64,000 nucleotides of DNA. It comes from Clostridium_AD sp050717515 (GTDB lineage Bacteria > Bacillota > Clostridia > Clostridiales > Clostridiaceae). The notes under the pieces were generated by a model, which made no database searches, had not been told where the DNA came from, and was given only the letters and a program-made list of their open reading frames with translations. Below, one piece after another: positions 8,162-16,481 of this stretch. Position 1 is the first letter of the stretch, and each line of letters opens with the position of its first letter. The stretch covers positions 1 through 64,000 of the forward strand of contig NZ_JBOITL010000038.1 in NCBI RefSeq assembly GCF_050717515.1. Reading direction: 5' to 3'. A program made the position numbers and the translations under genes.

Positions 8162-8350
8162 CTATTCTACAGAAATTGCAGCAACAGGGCATTGTTCTTC
8201 TGCATCCTTTGCACTACTTACGAGATTTTCTGCAACTTCATCTAGCGACGCCACAGCTTTCCCATCCTCTTCCATTTGAAAGATTTCAGGACATACCTCA
8301 GGGCATAATCCACATCCAATGCATGTATCCTTATCAACGTGAGCCTTCAT
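8162..8350 (-). CDS. Ferredoxin
   Basis: A 62-residue ferredoxin that carries electrons at low potential. It has CIGCGLCPEVC at residues 10-20 and QCPVAAI at 53-59, so Cys10, 13, 16 and 54 can bind one [4Fe-4S] cluster; the second CxxCxxC set of clostridial 2[4Fe-4S] ferredoxins is absent. AAAGGGG lies 8 nt before the ATG at 8350; a GTG three codons upstream overlaps the ribosome site. Rubredoxin, Hcp and the flavodiiron protein are upstream on the same strand, suggesting it supplies electrons in the same stress response. Confidence 0.9.
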   Translation of the reverse strand: MKAHVDKDTCIGCGLCPEVCPEIFQMEEDGKAVASLDEVAENLVSSAKDAEEQCPVAAISVE

Positions 8351-8431
8351 TAAAATCACCCCTTTAACTATTTTTTTATTTACTAATTAGTTATTTCCTT
8401 AATAACATAGTAATATATTAAGTTAGTAACT

Positions 8432-8593
8432 TTATTCTACTTTTTCAAAGTCCGATTTTGGAACTCCGCATAACGGACAAACCCAATCCTCTGGAATATC
8501 CTCAAATTTAGTACCTGGCTTTATTCCGCCATCTGAATCTCCTTCTGCTGGATCATAAATGTATCCGCACACTAAACAAACATATTTATCCAT
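8432..8593 (-). CDS. Rubredoxin
   Basis: A 53-residue protein starting MDKYVCLVCGYIYDPAEG and containing EDWVCPLCGVPKSDF. The two CxxCG pairs (C6/C9 and C39/C42) form the single-iron site of rubredoxin, and the length is exactly typical. In clostridia rubredoxin passes electrons from NADH:rubredoxin oxidoreductase to flavodiiron proteins and reverse rubrerythrins. The flavodiiron protein at 11767 is a likely partner. AGGAGATG precedes the ATG. Confidence 0.95.
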   Translation of the reverse strand: MDKYVCLVCGYIYDPAEGDSDGGIKPGTKFEDIPEDWVCPLCGVPKSDFEKVE

Positions 8594-8632
8594 AAAAACA
8601 TCTCCTATTAATTTATTTAATAATATTATTGA

Positions 8633-8946
8633 CTAATCATTAGTATCTCCCATAATTTTTCCTATACTCTTACCAAAATTTCTACACCTATCCAACGCTA
8701 CTTCATCTGGGTTCCACATTTCTCGTATTCCAAGGTTTATTGTTTCAAACCTTTCGCAATTTAAAGTGGTGACCTCTTCATATCACCTATAACAATTGCA
8801 CCAATTACGTTATTATCTTTTATAAATATCTTCTTGTAAACTTTTAAATTAATATCCTCATCTGTTAATATATTTGTAGACTCTGATTCATCAATGCATC
8901 CCATAGAAAATAATGAAATACCAAAATTTTTTATTATTAACATCAT
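8633..8946 (-). pseudogene. C-terminal fragment of an NAD(P)/FAD-dependent oxidoreductase
   Basis: Frame one (8761-8946) reads NLKVYKKIFIKDNNVIGAIV and GDMKRSPL, resembling the C-terminal domain of NADH:rubredoxin or nitrite-type reductases (KxxxxxxVIGAxxIGD). A second frame, offset by one nucleotide, continues CERFETINLGIREMWNPDEV to a TAG at 8633. This pattern fits a decayed or frameshifted gene tail. There is no ribosome binding site and no FAD- or NAD-binding motif. An intact version would fit the rubredoxin/Hcp neighbourhood. Confidence 0.4.
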
Positions 8947-8982
8947 ATTATTAATTATACAAATTTGTTTTTCATTAGAATA

Positions 8983-8994
8983 TGATTTAAGTCA
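8983..8994. promoter_or_regulatory. Degenerate Fnr-type palindrome
   Basis: TGATTTAAGTCA matches the TGAT-N4-ATCA core with one change. It lies between the hcp terminator and the oxidoreductase remnant. Confidence 0.3.
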
Positions 8995-9014
8995 CAAAAG
9001 TTTTAAAAAAATAA

Positions 9015-9056
9015 GCTGCTTCTAAATGTATTCAATTTTTTACATTTAGCAGCAGC
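9015..9056 (-). terminator. Terminator of hcp
   Basis: GCTGCTGCTAAATGT pairs with ACATTTAGAAGCAGC (one mismatch) over a 12-nt loop, followed by TTATTTTTTT on the minus strand, 9 nt after the hcp stop. Confidence 0.8.
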
Positions 9057-9064
9057 CATACTTT

Positions 9065-10711
9065 TTATCCTAATATTTGTTTTAAATCATCTTCTGGTGT
9101 GCTTATTGGTTTAATATCAAAAGTATCAACTAAGAATTGTAATACATTTGGACTTAAGAAAGCTGGCAAAGTTGGTCCTAAGTAAATTCCTTTTACTCCA
9201 AGTGAAAGTAATGCCAATAAATCTGCAACAGCCTTTTGTTCATACCAAGTTAAAACTATTGCAAGTGGTAGATCATTAATGTTGCATTTAAATGCATCAG
9301 CTAGTGCTGAGGCAATTTTAACAGCAGAGTATGCATCGTTACATTGACCTATATCTAGTAATCTTGGAAGTCCCGCTACTTCACCAAATTCTAATTTATT
9401 AAATCGGTATTTTCCACAAGCTAAAGTAAGGATAATACAATCCTTAGGAACTTGCTTTGCAAATTCAGTGTAGTAATTTCTTCCTGGTCTTGCGCCATCG
9501 CATCCTCCAATTAAGAAGAAGTGCCTAATTTTCCCTTCTTTAACTGCATTCACTATTGTTTCAGCATGAGCTAAAGTTGCTTTATGACCAAATCCAACTA
9601 GAATTTCTTTAACTTCCTCATCTTTTTCGAAGCCACCCAGCTCTAGAGCCTTATTAATTATTTCAGAGAAGTCCTTATGACCATTCTCATCATTAGATAT
9701 ATGTTTTAGACCTTCAAAGCCAACTACACTTGTAGAGAAAATTCTATCTGTATAAGAATCTCTTGGTTTCATTAAGCAATTCGTTGTCATTAAAATACAA
9801 CCAGGTATACCATCAAATTCCTTTTGTTGATCTTGCCATGCCCCCCCAAAATTACCTACTAAATGAGGGTATTTATTTAACTTAGGATATCCATGGCAAG
9901 GCAACATTTCACCATGAGTATAAATATTTATTCCCTTTCCTTCTGTTTGCTCAAGTAACATTTCAAGATCCCTTAAATCGTGACCAGAAACTATTATAAA
10001 TGGTCCTTTTTTAATGTTTACATTAACCTTTGTAGGTGTTGGAGAATTGTATTTCTCATTATTGGCTTTATCTAATACCTCCATAACTTTAACACTCATA
10101 TCTCCAGTTTTAACTAAATACTTGATAAGATCTTGAAGGTTTAAACTATCATCAGTCATTACGGCTAAAGCTATAAAATAAAAATCATCTACTTCATCGC
10201 TATTATATTTAATAAATCTAGCTTGATGTGCATAAGCTGCAATTCCTTTTAGTCCGTATTTTATAGTTTCGCGAACTGAGCGGATATCAGCATCTAAATC
10301 CTCATCATACATAATACCTGCTTTTTTAGCATCTTCAAGCATCTGCTCTATAGTATCACTTAGATTATATAAAGCCTCTTTTGTATTTACTTCTTCTCCT
10401 GCTACCTTTTTCCTGGCATCTTCTTTTATTACTTGAGATCTTTTAAGCATATCAATATGAGATTCAGGATCAAAATTTACATTAGTTAATGTCATAAACA
10501 ATGAATTTTCAATAAATGAAACCCAAGACTTATCAATTATTTCGCCTTTTGCTAAAAGTTTAGTAGCATAACAGCTTATTCCTTTTAACTGATATATGAG
10601 CAAATCCTGCATTGCTGCAATTTCTGGCGTTTTTCCACAAACTCCTACTTTGGTACAACCTTTTCCACCAAAAGTTTGTTCGCATTGAAAACAAAACATT
10701 TTTCCTTGCAT
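9065..10711 (-). CDS. hcp: Hydroxylamine reductase / hybrid-cluster protein
   Basis: A 548-residue Hcp, which reduces hydroxylamine to ammonia in vitro and is thought to act on nitric oxide in vivo. N-terminal Cys7, Cys10, Cys19 and Cys25 (C-x2-C-x8-C-x5-C) bind the cubane cluster as in anaerobe-type Hcp. Hybrid-cluster ligand segments are all present: VSGHDLRDLE, LPCHGYPKLNKYPHLVGN, TTNCLMKPRDSY, LIGGCDGARPGRNYY, LACGKYRFN and QCNDAYSA. Length is normal. GGAGGG precedes the ATG. It lies in a run of minus-strand stress genes (flavodiiron protein, Ric, DUF1540) and is probably regulated by the HcpR/Fnr-like protein at 13208. Confidence 0.97.
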   Translation of the reverse strand: MQGKMFCFQCEQTFGGKGCTKVGVCGKTPEIAAMQDLLIYQLKGISCYATKLLAKGEIIDKSWVSFIENSLFMTLTNVNFDPESHIDMLKRSQVIKEDARKKVAGEEVNTKEALYNLSDTIEQMLEDAKKAGIMYDEDLDADIRSVRETIKYGLKGIAAYAHQARFIKYNSDEVDDFYFIALAVMTDDSLNLQDLIKYLVKTGDMSVKVMEVLDKANNEKYNSPTPTKVNVNIKKGPFIIVSGHDLRDLEMLLEQTEGKGINIYTHGEMLPCHGYPKLNKYPHLVGNFGGAWQDQQKEFDGIPGCILMTTNCLMKPRDSYTDRIFSTSVVGFEGLKHISNDENGHKDFSEIINKALELGGFEKDEEVKEILVGFGHKATLAHAETIVNAVKEGKIRHFFLIGGCDGARPGRNYYTEFAKQVPKDCIILTLACGKYRFNKLEFGEVAGLPRLLDIGQCNDAYSAVKIASALADAFKCNINDLPLAIVLTWYEQKAVADLLALLSLGVKGIYLGPTLPAFLSPNVLQFLVDTFDIKPISTPEDDLKQILG

Positions 10712-10729
10712 ATGTAACCCTCCTAGCTT

Positions 10730-10759
10730 TGCAGTCTCACCTTATAAAATGAGATTGCA
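10730..10759. promoter_or_regulatory. Inverted repeat upstream of hcp
   Basis: TGCAGTCTCA and TGAGATTGCA form a 10-bp stem with one wobble, in the 59-nt gap between the DUF1540 gene and hcp. It could be an mRNA hairpin that tunes expression or processing of hcp; a T-run follows only on the plus strand. Confidence 0.3.
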
Positions 10760-10769
10760 CTTTTTCACA

Positions 10770-10931
10770 TTATTGTAATGTTTTAAAACTTCCGCAGTCG
10801 GTACATTCCGGTGTTTTAGAAACACTTTCATGTTTTATAATTTCTATTTTGTTTAGAGTGCAGTAATTATCATCTTTACAATGATGTTTACATTCATTTA
10901 CTGTACAACCTATGCTCTCATTATGGTTCAT
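10770..10931 (-). CDS. DUF1540 domain-containing small cysteine protein
   Basis: A 53-residue protein starting MNHNESIGCTVNECKHHCKD with a closing CTDCGSF. The pattern CxVxxCxxHxxD-x-YC...CxxCxSF is that of DUF1540, small metal-binding proteins common in clostridia and of unknown role. GGAGGTGATT stands before the ATG. It sits between ric and hcp on the same strand and is probably co-transcribed, which hints at a role in metal or iron-sulfur handling under nitrosative stress (inference). Confidence 0.85.
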   Translation of the reverse strand: MNHNESIGCTVNECKHHCKDDNYCTLNKIEIIKHESVSKTPECTDCGSFKTLQ

Positions 10932-11019
10932 AAGAAAATCACCTCCATTAATTTATTGAATACAAATTATTATTATCATCATTAAAGTTAATTATACATA
11001 ATAAATACTCTTTTGATAA

Positions 11020-11745
11020 TCATTTGATATGGCAATCGCTTTTCTGTTGAATCATAGGGAATAGTACACTGTTTTCTAGATAAATATGAATAAATAGATC
11101 CTTTTCTAAATCATGAAGTTTCGTATATGCAAGTTTGAAAGATGTGCAGCCCCCTTCTGGTGCCTCAAAATCTCTTGTTACCTCCTCTAATTCTTTAAGT
11201 ATATTTCCAGCAGCTTCATGTTCCTCCTCTGTTCCCTTAGTTAACTCATTTATTTGGGATAATATATTATTTTCTCTTGTTATTTCATATTTCTCTATAA
11301 GAGGAAATAAAATTTCTTCTTCTTTAACAAGGTGCTCCTCAAGTTCTGTTTTCAAGGATCCGAAAAGTTTATGCACCTTTAGCAGTTCTTCACTATGATG
11401 CTGAAAATGTACCTTGAGTACTTTAAATAATAGCGTATCTATTTCTTTGAGCTGTTTTTTTGTGAATTCATGATGAGTTTGCACTAGGTGTTTTATTATT
11501 ACTGAAGGTTTTTCTTTTCTCCAGTCTTTATATTCTGAGTTTGATTTTATAAACTTCTCGTATTCGTTATTAAGTTCTTCAATGATTTTATCATGTTCTA
11601 CTGCTATCTCGTCCAAGGCTCCTGCTAACGTATCATGTCCACCGCAGCAATAATCTATTTTATATCTATTAAATATCTCTGCAGCACCTGGGAAAATTGA
11701 AACTATTTCGCCGAGGCTTTGGTTTTCATTTATAATTTTTTCCAT
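11020..11745 (-). CDS. ric: Iron-sulfur cluster repair di-iron protein (RIC/ScdA/YtfE family)
   Basis: A 241-residue protein. The N-terminal ScdA_N domain (residues 1-60) contains YKIDYCCGGHDTL, with Cys33-Cys34. The rest is a hemerythrin-like four-helix bundle with di-iron ligands in QTHHEF, HFQHHSEE, HLVKEEEILFP, EEEHEAAG and HIYLENSVLFP. The family repairs iron-sulfur clusters after oxidative or NO damage. It ends 88 nt before DUF1540 and starts 21 nt after the flavodiiron gene, so one operon is likely. The ATG follows GAGGAGGAAT. Confidence 0.92.
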   Translation of the reverse strand: MEKIINENQSLGEIVSIFPGAAEIFNRYKIDYCCGGHDTLAGALDEIAVEHDKIIEELNNEYEKFIKSNSEYKDWRKEKPSVIIKHLVQTHHEFTKKQLKEIDTLLFKVLKVHFQHHSEELLKVHKLFGSLKTELEEHLVKEEEILFPLIEKYEITRENNILSQINELTKGTEEEHEAAGNILKELEEVTRDFEAPEGGCTSFKLAYTKLHDLEKDLFIHIYLENSVLFPMIQQKSDCHIK

Positions 11746-11766
11746 AATTAATTCCTCCTCTTATTT

Positions 11767-13014
11767 TTAAACTGTACCAAGTAATAAGTCTGCAGTATAA
11801 TTAACTGCTCTTTCAATGCTCTTTAGGTTGTCCTCGTTTGGTGAGAATCTAATCCTTAGTGGGAATTCTATATCAATCATACCAGTAGACTTAATTACAT
11901 CAGAAGTACTCAAGACTTTAATGTTACTTTGCTTCAAATAATCTTGAACTACTTCTATAGCTTCTCCACTCCAACCATAAGAACCAAACGCCGCCCCTAT
12001 TTTATTTTCTAGGTTTAGTTCATGTATTTCTTTTAATATATCTTCCATGTTTCCAATCATATCAGCATATCTTGTGGAGCTACCAAACAAAATAGCATCA
12101 GCTTCATTAATAGCTTTCATTACATCTTCTTTTACTACTTTATTTACATCTATGGTCTCTGAAACTATATTTAGCTCTTCAAATTTTTCCTTGATATAGT
12201 TAGCAATTTTTTTTGTTCTACCTGTCATAGTAGAATATAGAATCAATGTTTTTTTATTTATTTCTGTATTTTTACTCATATTATCATAAATATCTATAAA
12301 ACTTTGAACATTGTCTCTAAGGATATATCCATGTGATGGTGCTATCATCTTTATATCTAGATCTCTAATTTTTTCTATCATAATTTGAACGTATCTTCTA
12401 TGAGGGTGCATTATTAATTTATAGTACCCAATATAATCATCATCTATATCCTCTTTTGCCCTATCATTAAAATACTCATAGTTGGCTACGTGAGTACTAA
12501 AAATGTCACAAGGGAATAAAATTTTATCTTCTATGCAATAAGTTATCATTGTCTCCGCTGTATGAAGATAAGGTGTTTCTATGAACTTGAGGGTTTTACC
12601 TCCTATATCAAGAGTATCCCCATCACCTACTACTAGAAATTCTCTATTATGAAGTTTGTACATTTCCTTAAGCTGATCTACAGCCAAATTTGTGCACACA
12701 ATTACGGCATTTTTAGCATACGCAGCCAAACTTCCAAGCGAACCAGAATGATCAGGCTCAGTATGATTAATTATAATGTATTTAATTTTTTCAAGATCTA
12801 TTATTTTTTTTAAGTTTTCTACATACTCTCGTCCAAAACTCATATCAACAGTATCTATAACTGTTGGTTTTTCAGTCATTAATAAATAACTATTATAAGT
12901 TGTCCCTTTAGTTAATGTTAATCTATGAAAAGGTACATCTCTTTCATCAACCTTACCAACCCAATATATATTCTCACTTAGCATAATTTTTTCATTCATA
13001 ATGTTTTCATTCAT
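11767..13014 (-). CDS. fprA: Flavodiiron protein (FprA-type oxygen/nitric oxide reductase)
   Basis: A 415-residue two-domain enzyme. Residues 1-250 are a metallo-beta-lactamase-like di-iron domain with HTEPDHSGSL, the later TPYLHTAETM, PCDIFSTHVANYE and PSHGYIL ligand segments. Residues about 257-410 are a flavodoxin domain starting LILYSTMTGRTKKIA. Such proteins reduce O2 to water or NO to N2O in the anaerobe cytosol using rubredoxin. AGGAGGAAT precedes the ATG. It heads the minus-strand stress operon and an Fnr-like box lies about 95 nt upstream of its start codon. Confidence 0.96.
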   Translation of the reverse strand: MNENIMNEKIMLSENIYWVGKVDERDVPFHRLTLTKGTTYNSYLLMTEKPTVIDTVDMSFGREYVENLKKIIDLEKIKYIIINHTEPDHSGSLGSLAAYAKNAVIVCTNLAVDQLKEMYKLHNREFLVVGDGDTLDIGGKTLKFIETPYLHTAETMITYCIEDKILFPCDIFSTHVANYEYFNDRAKEDIDDDYIGYYKLIMHPHRRYVQIMIEKIRDLDIKMIAPSHGYILRDNVQSFIDIYDNMSKNTEINKKTLILYSTMTGRTKKIANYIKEKFEELNIVSETIDVNKVVKEDVMKAINEADAILFGSSTRYADMIGNMEDILKEIHELNLENKIGAAFGSYGWSGEAIEVVQDYLKQSNIKVLSTSDVIKSTGMIDIEFPLRIRFSPNEDNLKSIERAVNYTADLLLGTV

Positions 13015-13105
13015 AATGTATTCCTCCTGTATTTAATTTGTTTTGTTCTAATGTGTTCTCTCTCCCCTATGACCCAATTCTATAATGATTTTGATTTTAG
13101 GAATA

Positions 13106-13117
13106 TGATTCAAATCA
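13106..13117 (-). promoter_or_regulatory. Fnr/HcpR-type box upstream of the flavodiiron operon
   Basis: TGATTCAAATCA has the TGAT-N4-ATCA core. On the minus strand a -10-like CATTATAG follows about 30 nt downstream, which would put the box near -41, the classical activator position. It lies in the gap between the flavodiiron gene and the divergent Fnr-like regulator gene, so it could serve both. Confidence 0.5.
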
Positions 13118-13154
13118 CAAATCGGAAATATTAAAAATTTCTACTTATTAATAT

Positions 13155-13184
13155 TTGACCACAATAAATTAAAAATGTTATGAT
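13155..13184 (+). promoter_or_regulatory. Sigma-A-type promoter of the Fnr-like regulator
   Basis: TTGACC and TATGAT are separated by 18 nt, and the predicted transcript would start about 17 nt before the ATG at 13208. Confidence 0.55.
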
Positions 13185-13207
13185 ATTAGATGGTAGGTGA
13201 TATATAT

Positions 13208-13918
13208 ATGGAAAAGTGTAATTGTGAAAATTGTAATCATAGCCTATGCGCTAAGAAAGTACCGATATTCTCATTTCTATCTGATGATGAACTTATAAAA
13301 ATTATTGATATGACTGGACATAAAGTCTATAAAAAAGGTGATATGTTATGTAGTCAAGGTGAAAAATCAAATACCTTATTCATTATTAATGAAGGCCAAG
13401 TTAAAATATCTAAATTAACAAAAGAAGGTAAGGAGCAAATAGTTCATATCTTTACTGGTGGTGATTTTTTTGGAGAATTAAGCTTGTTTAGTAGTGATGA
13501 ACTGTATAATTTTGATGCTTATGCTATCTCAAACGTTAAAATATGTACATTGACTAAACAAGATATGGATAAGATTATCATGAGTAATCCAGAAATATCC
13601 TTAAAGCTATTACAAGTTATTTCAAAACGTCTATCTCAGACTGAAAATCTTGCGCAAAATCTGGCTACTAATGATGCAGAAATAAGAATTGCCTTTATGC
13701 TTTTAGAGTTTGGGGAGAAATATGGTACTTCTACAAGCCAAGGCTTACAAATTAACTTACCTATTAATAGAGAAGAGATGGCGAATTATGTTGGAGTCAC
13801 AAGAGAAACTATAAGCAGGAAGTTAGGTATATTTGAAGAATTGGGTATCATTAGTCTTAAGGGCAACAAAGTACTTATTATAAAAAAATTAGATAAGTTA
13901 AAGTCATATGTAGAATAA
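13208..13918 (+). CDS. Crp/Fnr family regulator with N-terminal cysteine cluster (HcpR/Fnr-like)
   Basis: A 236-residue regulator beginning MEKCNCENCNHSLCAKKVP with Cys4, 6, 9 and 14, an arrangement reminiscent of Fnr [4Fe-4S]-binding N-termini. Residues about 20-135 form the cNMP-like sensor barrel (GGDFFGELSLF) and residues 165-225 the winged helix with REEMANYVGVTRETISRKLG. The ATG at 13208 is preceded by AGGTG; an in-frame ATG six codons earlier has no ribosome site. Its position beside Hcp, Ric and flavodiiron genes suggests it senses NO or O2 and controls them through TGAT-N4-ATCA boxes. Confidence 0.85.
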   Translation: MEKCNCENCNHSLCAKKVPIFSFLSDDELIKIIDMTGHKVYKKGDMLCSQGEKSNTLFIINEGQVKISKLTKEGKEQIVHIFTGGDFFGELSLFSSDELYNFDAYAISNVKICTLTKQDMDKIIMSNPEISLKLLQVISKRLSQTENLAQNLATNDAEIRIAFMLLEFGEKYGTSTSQGLQINLPINREEMANYVGVTRETISRKLGIFEELGIISLKGNKVLIIKKLDKLKSYVE

Positions 13919-13961
13919 TAATTTCAAATCAATCTGTGGCGCATTATTAACATGCTGCCCT

Positions 13962-14001
13962 TAAAGTAGACCGATTAAGAATAAAAATCTGTCTACCTTT
14001 A
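13962..14001 (+). terminator. Probable terminator of the Fnr-like gene
   Basis: TAAAGTAGAC pairs with GTCTACCTTTA (one bulge) over a 19-nt loop, followed by a T-rich run (GTTTTTTATTT). Confidence 0.5.
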
Positions 14002-14091
14002 TTATGTTTTTTATTTGGTATAAAGAATCTAAAAAATAGAATAAAAAACATTCCCCATAATAATATGTTATCTTAAACCAAAAGGAAAAAA

Positions 14092-14121
14092 CCATCTGAG
14101 CTCAGTCCCAGATGGCTTTTT
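14092..14121 (+). terminator. Second plus-strand terminator hairpin
   Basis: CCATCTG pairs with CAGATGG over a 10-nt loop, followed by CTTTTTAAT. A poly-A side on the left also allows minus-strand use. Confidence 0.6.
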
Positions 14122-14163
14122 AATATTATTTGCGCTAACCTTAATCAAAAGAAGAAGGCCCCT

Positions 14164-14232
14164 TTATTTATCCATTTCATACTGATTAATTAATTTATAG
14201 AATGTAGTTTCCTTTAAATCTAATATTTTCAT
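14164..14232 (-). pseudogene. Tail of a serine-recombinase-like gene (fragment)
   Basis: The short frame MKILDLKETTFYKLINQYE then MDK and stop resembles the helix-turn-helix tail of resolvase-type recombinases (LDLKxxTFYKLIxxYE). It begins exactly where the scar-associated repeat X (14226-14305) stops matching the other copies. Twenty-odd residues are too few for a firm call. Confidence 0.3.
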
Positions 14233-14305
14233 AACATTCTAAAGCTTTCTCACACTTATGTGATAAAAGTGTGAGAAAATAAATAGAAAAACCGTAATAA
14301 CTTAA
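14226..14305. repeat. Scar-associated direct repeat X, solitary copy
   Basis: Shares ATAACATTCTAAAGCTTTCT, CACTTATGTG and GAAAAACCGTAATAACTT with the flanks of the tRNA scars at 51790 and 60740, but has no tRNA fragment next to it. It may mark an eroded attachment site. Confidence 0.6.
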
Positions 14306-14312
14306 ATTCATT

Positions 14313-14672
14313 TTAAGTTCTTTTTATTTTAAATCTGATAATCAACCCAATTATAAGTCCAATCAACGCAGGAAAAAAAGCAAAGAATAATTCTATCCCA
14401 TCAAAGGTACTGAATATTACAATCGGAATTATTATGCCCAAAAGGCCAACGAATACAGGATAAAACCAAAACAGATAACCTTTTTTCATACTAATGATAT
14501 AGGAAGAAATTAGAGTAGTTAAGGGCATTACAATATAAAAATTAAAAATACAATAGCCCATTTCATCCCCAGCAGAAAGAAATACTCCCTCAAGATAAAT
14601 TACAAAAAAAATTAATGCAGAAACACCATAACATATTATTGAGATTACTTTCGGTGAATTAATACTTTTCAT
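14313..14672 (-). CDS. Small membrane protein, unknown function
   Basis: A 119-residue protein with four hydrophobic segments (about residues 8-28, 42-60, 66-88 and 92-112) and a basic C-terminus (RFKIKRT). No family is recognised. GAGGAATA precedes the ATG. It is a single-gene unit lying just after repeat X. Confidence 0.6.
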   Translation of the reverse strand: MKSINSPKVISIICYGVSALIFFVIYLEGVFLSAGDEMGYCIFNFYIVMPLTTLISSYIISMKKGYLFWFYPVFVGLLGIIIPIVIFSTFDGIELFFAFFPALIGLIIGLIIRFKIKRT

Positions 14673-14778
14673 GATTATTCCTCCTCAAAATAAAATATAA
14701 TTTTTACGTCAACATGCATTACTAGTTTGCCATATCCAAGTTATTCATTTTCTCGCACGCTCATTATTAGCCTAATGG

Positions 14779-15357
14779 TTATAAGCACCCCCTACCCAAT
14801 TTAGATAAAATATATTCTTTAAATTTGCTCACTATCTCACCGTTACTCCAGTAGGAAATCATTTTTTCGACAGGTATATCTGAAATAGGAACATCAAAAC
14901 CTTCTGGAATAAAAAGCTGTTCAATTGAAGTACCACATTTCTCACTGGGTTGTTTTGCCAATTTCCCTTGGTATGATCCAGTAAAAACAACTGGTTCTTC
15001 ACCTGGACGGCAATATGCCAAACAATCTTGAATAATAATAGTACGATTAGTCTTGCCTTGCATTAAGTTAATAAAATCATATGAAGAAAACCATTCATTT
15101 ACATATTTGATAAATGGACCAGGAAATCCATTCAATGTCTCTATGTAAAAGCCAGCATCTGTTACTATGACAGGTTGATTTAGCTGTTTGCTTGCCCAAC
15201 TAGCTGAATACATAGCTACTTCTTGTACACTTTTACTTTGAATTTCAGGGGTATCTAATTTCTTTTGTAAAAGAAGTATTCCTGTATTGGTAAATGCCTT
15301 TATCGCAACATCAAATTTAACATCGTTACCTGTAACATAAATTAATGTATTATCCAC
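14779..15357 (-). CDS. Non-canonical purine NTP pyrophosphatase (RdgB/HAM1 type)
   Basis: A 192-residue enzyme of the Ham1/ITPase family, which hydrolyses inosine and xanthosine triphosphates to keep them out of nucleic acids. The start YVTGNDVKFDVAIKAF is the family's substrate loop (TxNxxK-like) and VTDAGFYIETLNGFPGPF matches the family signature (DDSGLxVxALxGxPG) with changes: DAGF replaces DSGL. The chain diverges from housekeeping RdgB, so specificity may differ. The GTG at 15357 is 8 nt after AAGGAG; a GTG three codons upstream overlaps it. The HIT-domain gene is 22 nt upstream, suggesting a two-gene nucleotide-handling unit. Confidence 0.8.
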   Translation of the reverse strand: MDNTLIYVTGNDVKFDVAIKAFTNTGILLLQKKLDTPEIQSKSVQEVAMYSASWASKQLNQPVIVTDAGFYIETLNGFPGPFIKYVNEWFSSYDFINLMQGKTNRTIIIQDCLAYCRPGEEPVVFTGSYQGKLAKQPSEKCGTSIEQLFIPEGFDVPISDIPVEKMISYWSNGEIVSKFKEYILSKLGRGCL

Positions 15358-15379
15358 TATATACACTCCTTTTTATATC

Positions 15380-15877
15380 TCATTTATTCATTTTACGCTT
15401 ATAAAGTTCTACTGTTTCATAATAATCCATAATAATTCCTTCTTCTCTGACAAAATTTCCATAGCCTCTCGACTCTCCTTTTAATCGAGGTAAAAGTTGA
15501 AAATGTAAATGATTCCTTTTACCGTCACATATTGTACACATATATACTTTTTCTGCACCAATAATTTCTTTATGAAGTTTAATTATTGCATCTGATATTT
15601 TTAATATATGTGTTCCTAATTCAAGAGGCATTTCAGAAATGTCTTCATAATGTTCCTTTGATACAATAATTGTCTGTCCAGTTGCTCTTGGGTATTTTTC
15701 AAATTGACACCTTACCTTTTCATCCTCGTAAAAAATTAAACCCTCGTCAGGGAATATATCCCCTGTATTAAAGTTATAACATCCGAAACATATACCTTTT
15801 TCTTGCAATTCTTTTATCTTTTCAAATCTTTGATTTAGTGCTTTCTCTTCGTTTTCTGACAATTGTTTAACGTACAA
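15380..15877 (-). CDS. HIT-like domain protein
   Basis: A 165-residue protein. An N-terminal CFGC pair (about residue 30) precedes a HIT/GalT-like fold: PRATGQTIIVSKEHYEDI in the first half and NHLHFQLLPRLKG as the histidine-triad-like catalytic motif near residue 130. HIT proteins hydrolyse or transfer nucleotidyl groups. The likely start is TTG, six nucleotides after GGTGGGG; no ATG is well placed. It is followed closely by the NTP pyrophosphatase gene. Confidence 0.7.
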   Translation of the reverse strand: MYVKQLSENEEKALNQRFEKIKELQEKGICFGCYNFNTGDIFPDEGLIFYEDEKVRCQFEKYPRATGQTIIVSKEHYEDISEMPLELGTHILKISDAIIKLHKEIIGAEKVYMCTICDGKRNHLHFQLLPRLKGESRGYGNFVREEGIIMDYYETVELYKRKMNK

Positions 15878-15898
15878 TTTAACCCCACCCTACTGTTT

Positions 15899-16417
15899 TC
15901 ATCTTACTTTTAACGTTTTATTCAGTATATTTAAAAATTCACTCTTTTCATCAACACTGCCGAATATTCTTATCGGTATAATATAAGCCATTACAGCACT
16001 AACGTATATAAATATATGTGTTTCAGACTCTACAATTTTTTCAATTAAATTATATTTTGTTTCACTGAATTCAGTTTTATCAACAACACCTTCTTCTGTA
16101 AATGAAAAGTTGTGCTCCCCAAGAATGCCTGTGGTTTTACCTTCCTCAAGTATCTTTAAAATTCTTTTTTCTACAGACCTTTTTAGAAATTTAGGATAAA
16201 AAACAATCCATAATACAGATGATATTATACAAACACTAAACCAATACCATAAAGGTATATCAGTAATCTTTATTAGAAATATAGGTGAAATTAGAAATAT
16301 GCTTGGGAAAATAAATCTTTGGATAAATAAGGAACGTTTCATTGTCACTGAATGAGTCATATGGTAAATGTTAAAATCGATGTAGTCCTGCTTAGTTATT
16401 TGATATTCTAAATTCAT
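15899..16417 (-). CDS. YcxB-like membrane protein
   Basis: A 172-residue protein with two adjacent membrane helices (about residues 33-50 and 57-72), then a soluble domain with IKTEF-like strands (TEEGVVDKTEFSETKYNLIE). This matches the YcxB family (two helices followed by a small beta domain) found mainly in Firmicutes; its function is unknown. TAGGGGGATTTT precedes the ATG. It is 22 nt from the HIT gene. Confidence 0.65.
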   Translation of the reverse strand: MNLEYQITKQDYIDFNIYHMTHSVTMKRSLFIQRFIFPSIFLISPIFLIKITDIPLWYWFSVCIISSVLWIVFYPKFLKRSVEKRILKILEEGKTTGILGEHNFSFTEEGVVDKTEFSETKYNLIEKIVESETHIFIYVSAVMAYIIPIRIFGSVDEKSEFLNILNKTLKVR

Positions 16418-16481
16418 AAAATCCCCCTATAATTGAAAATATATTATCCTGAAAAATTTGTTTTGCAAACAAAAAAACATA

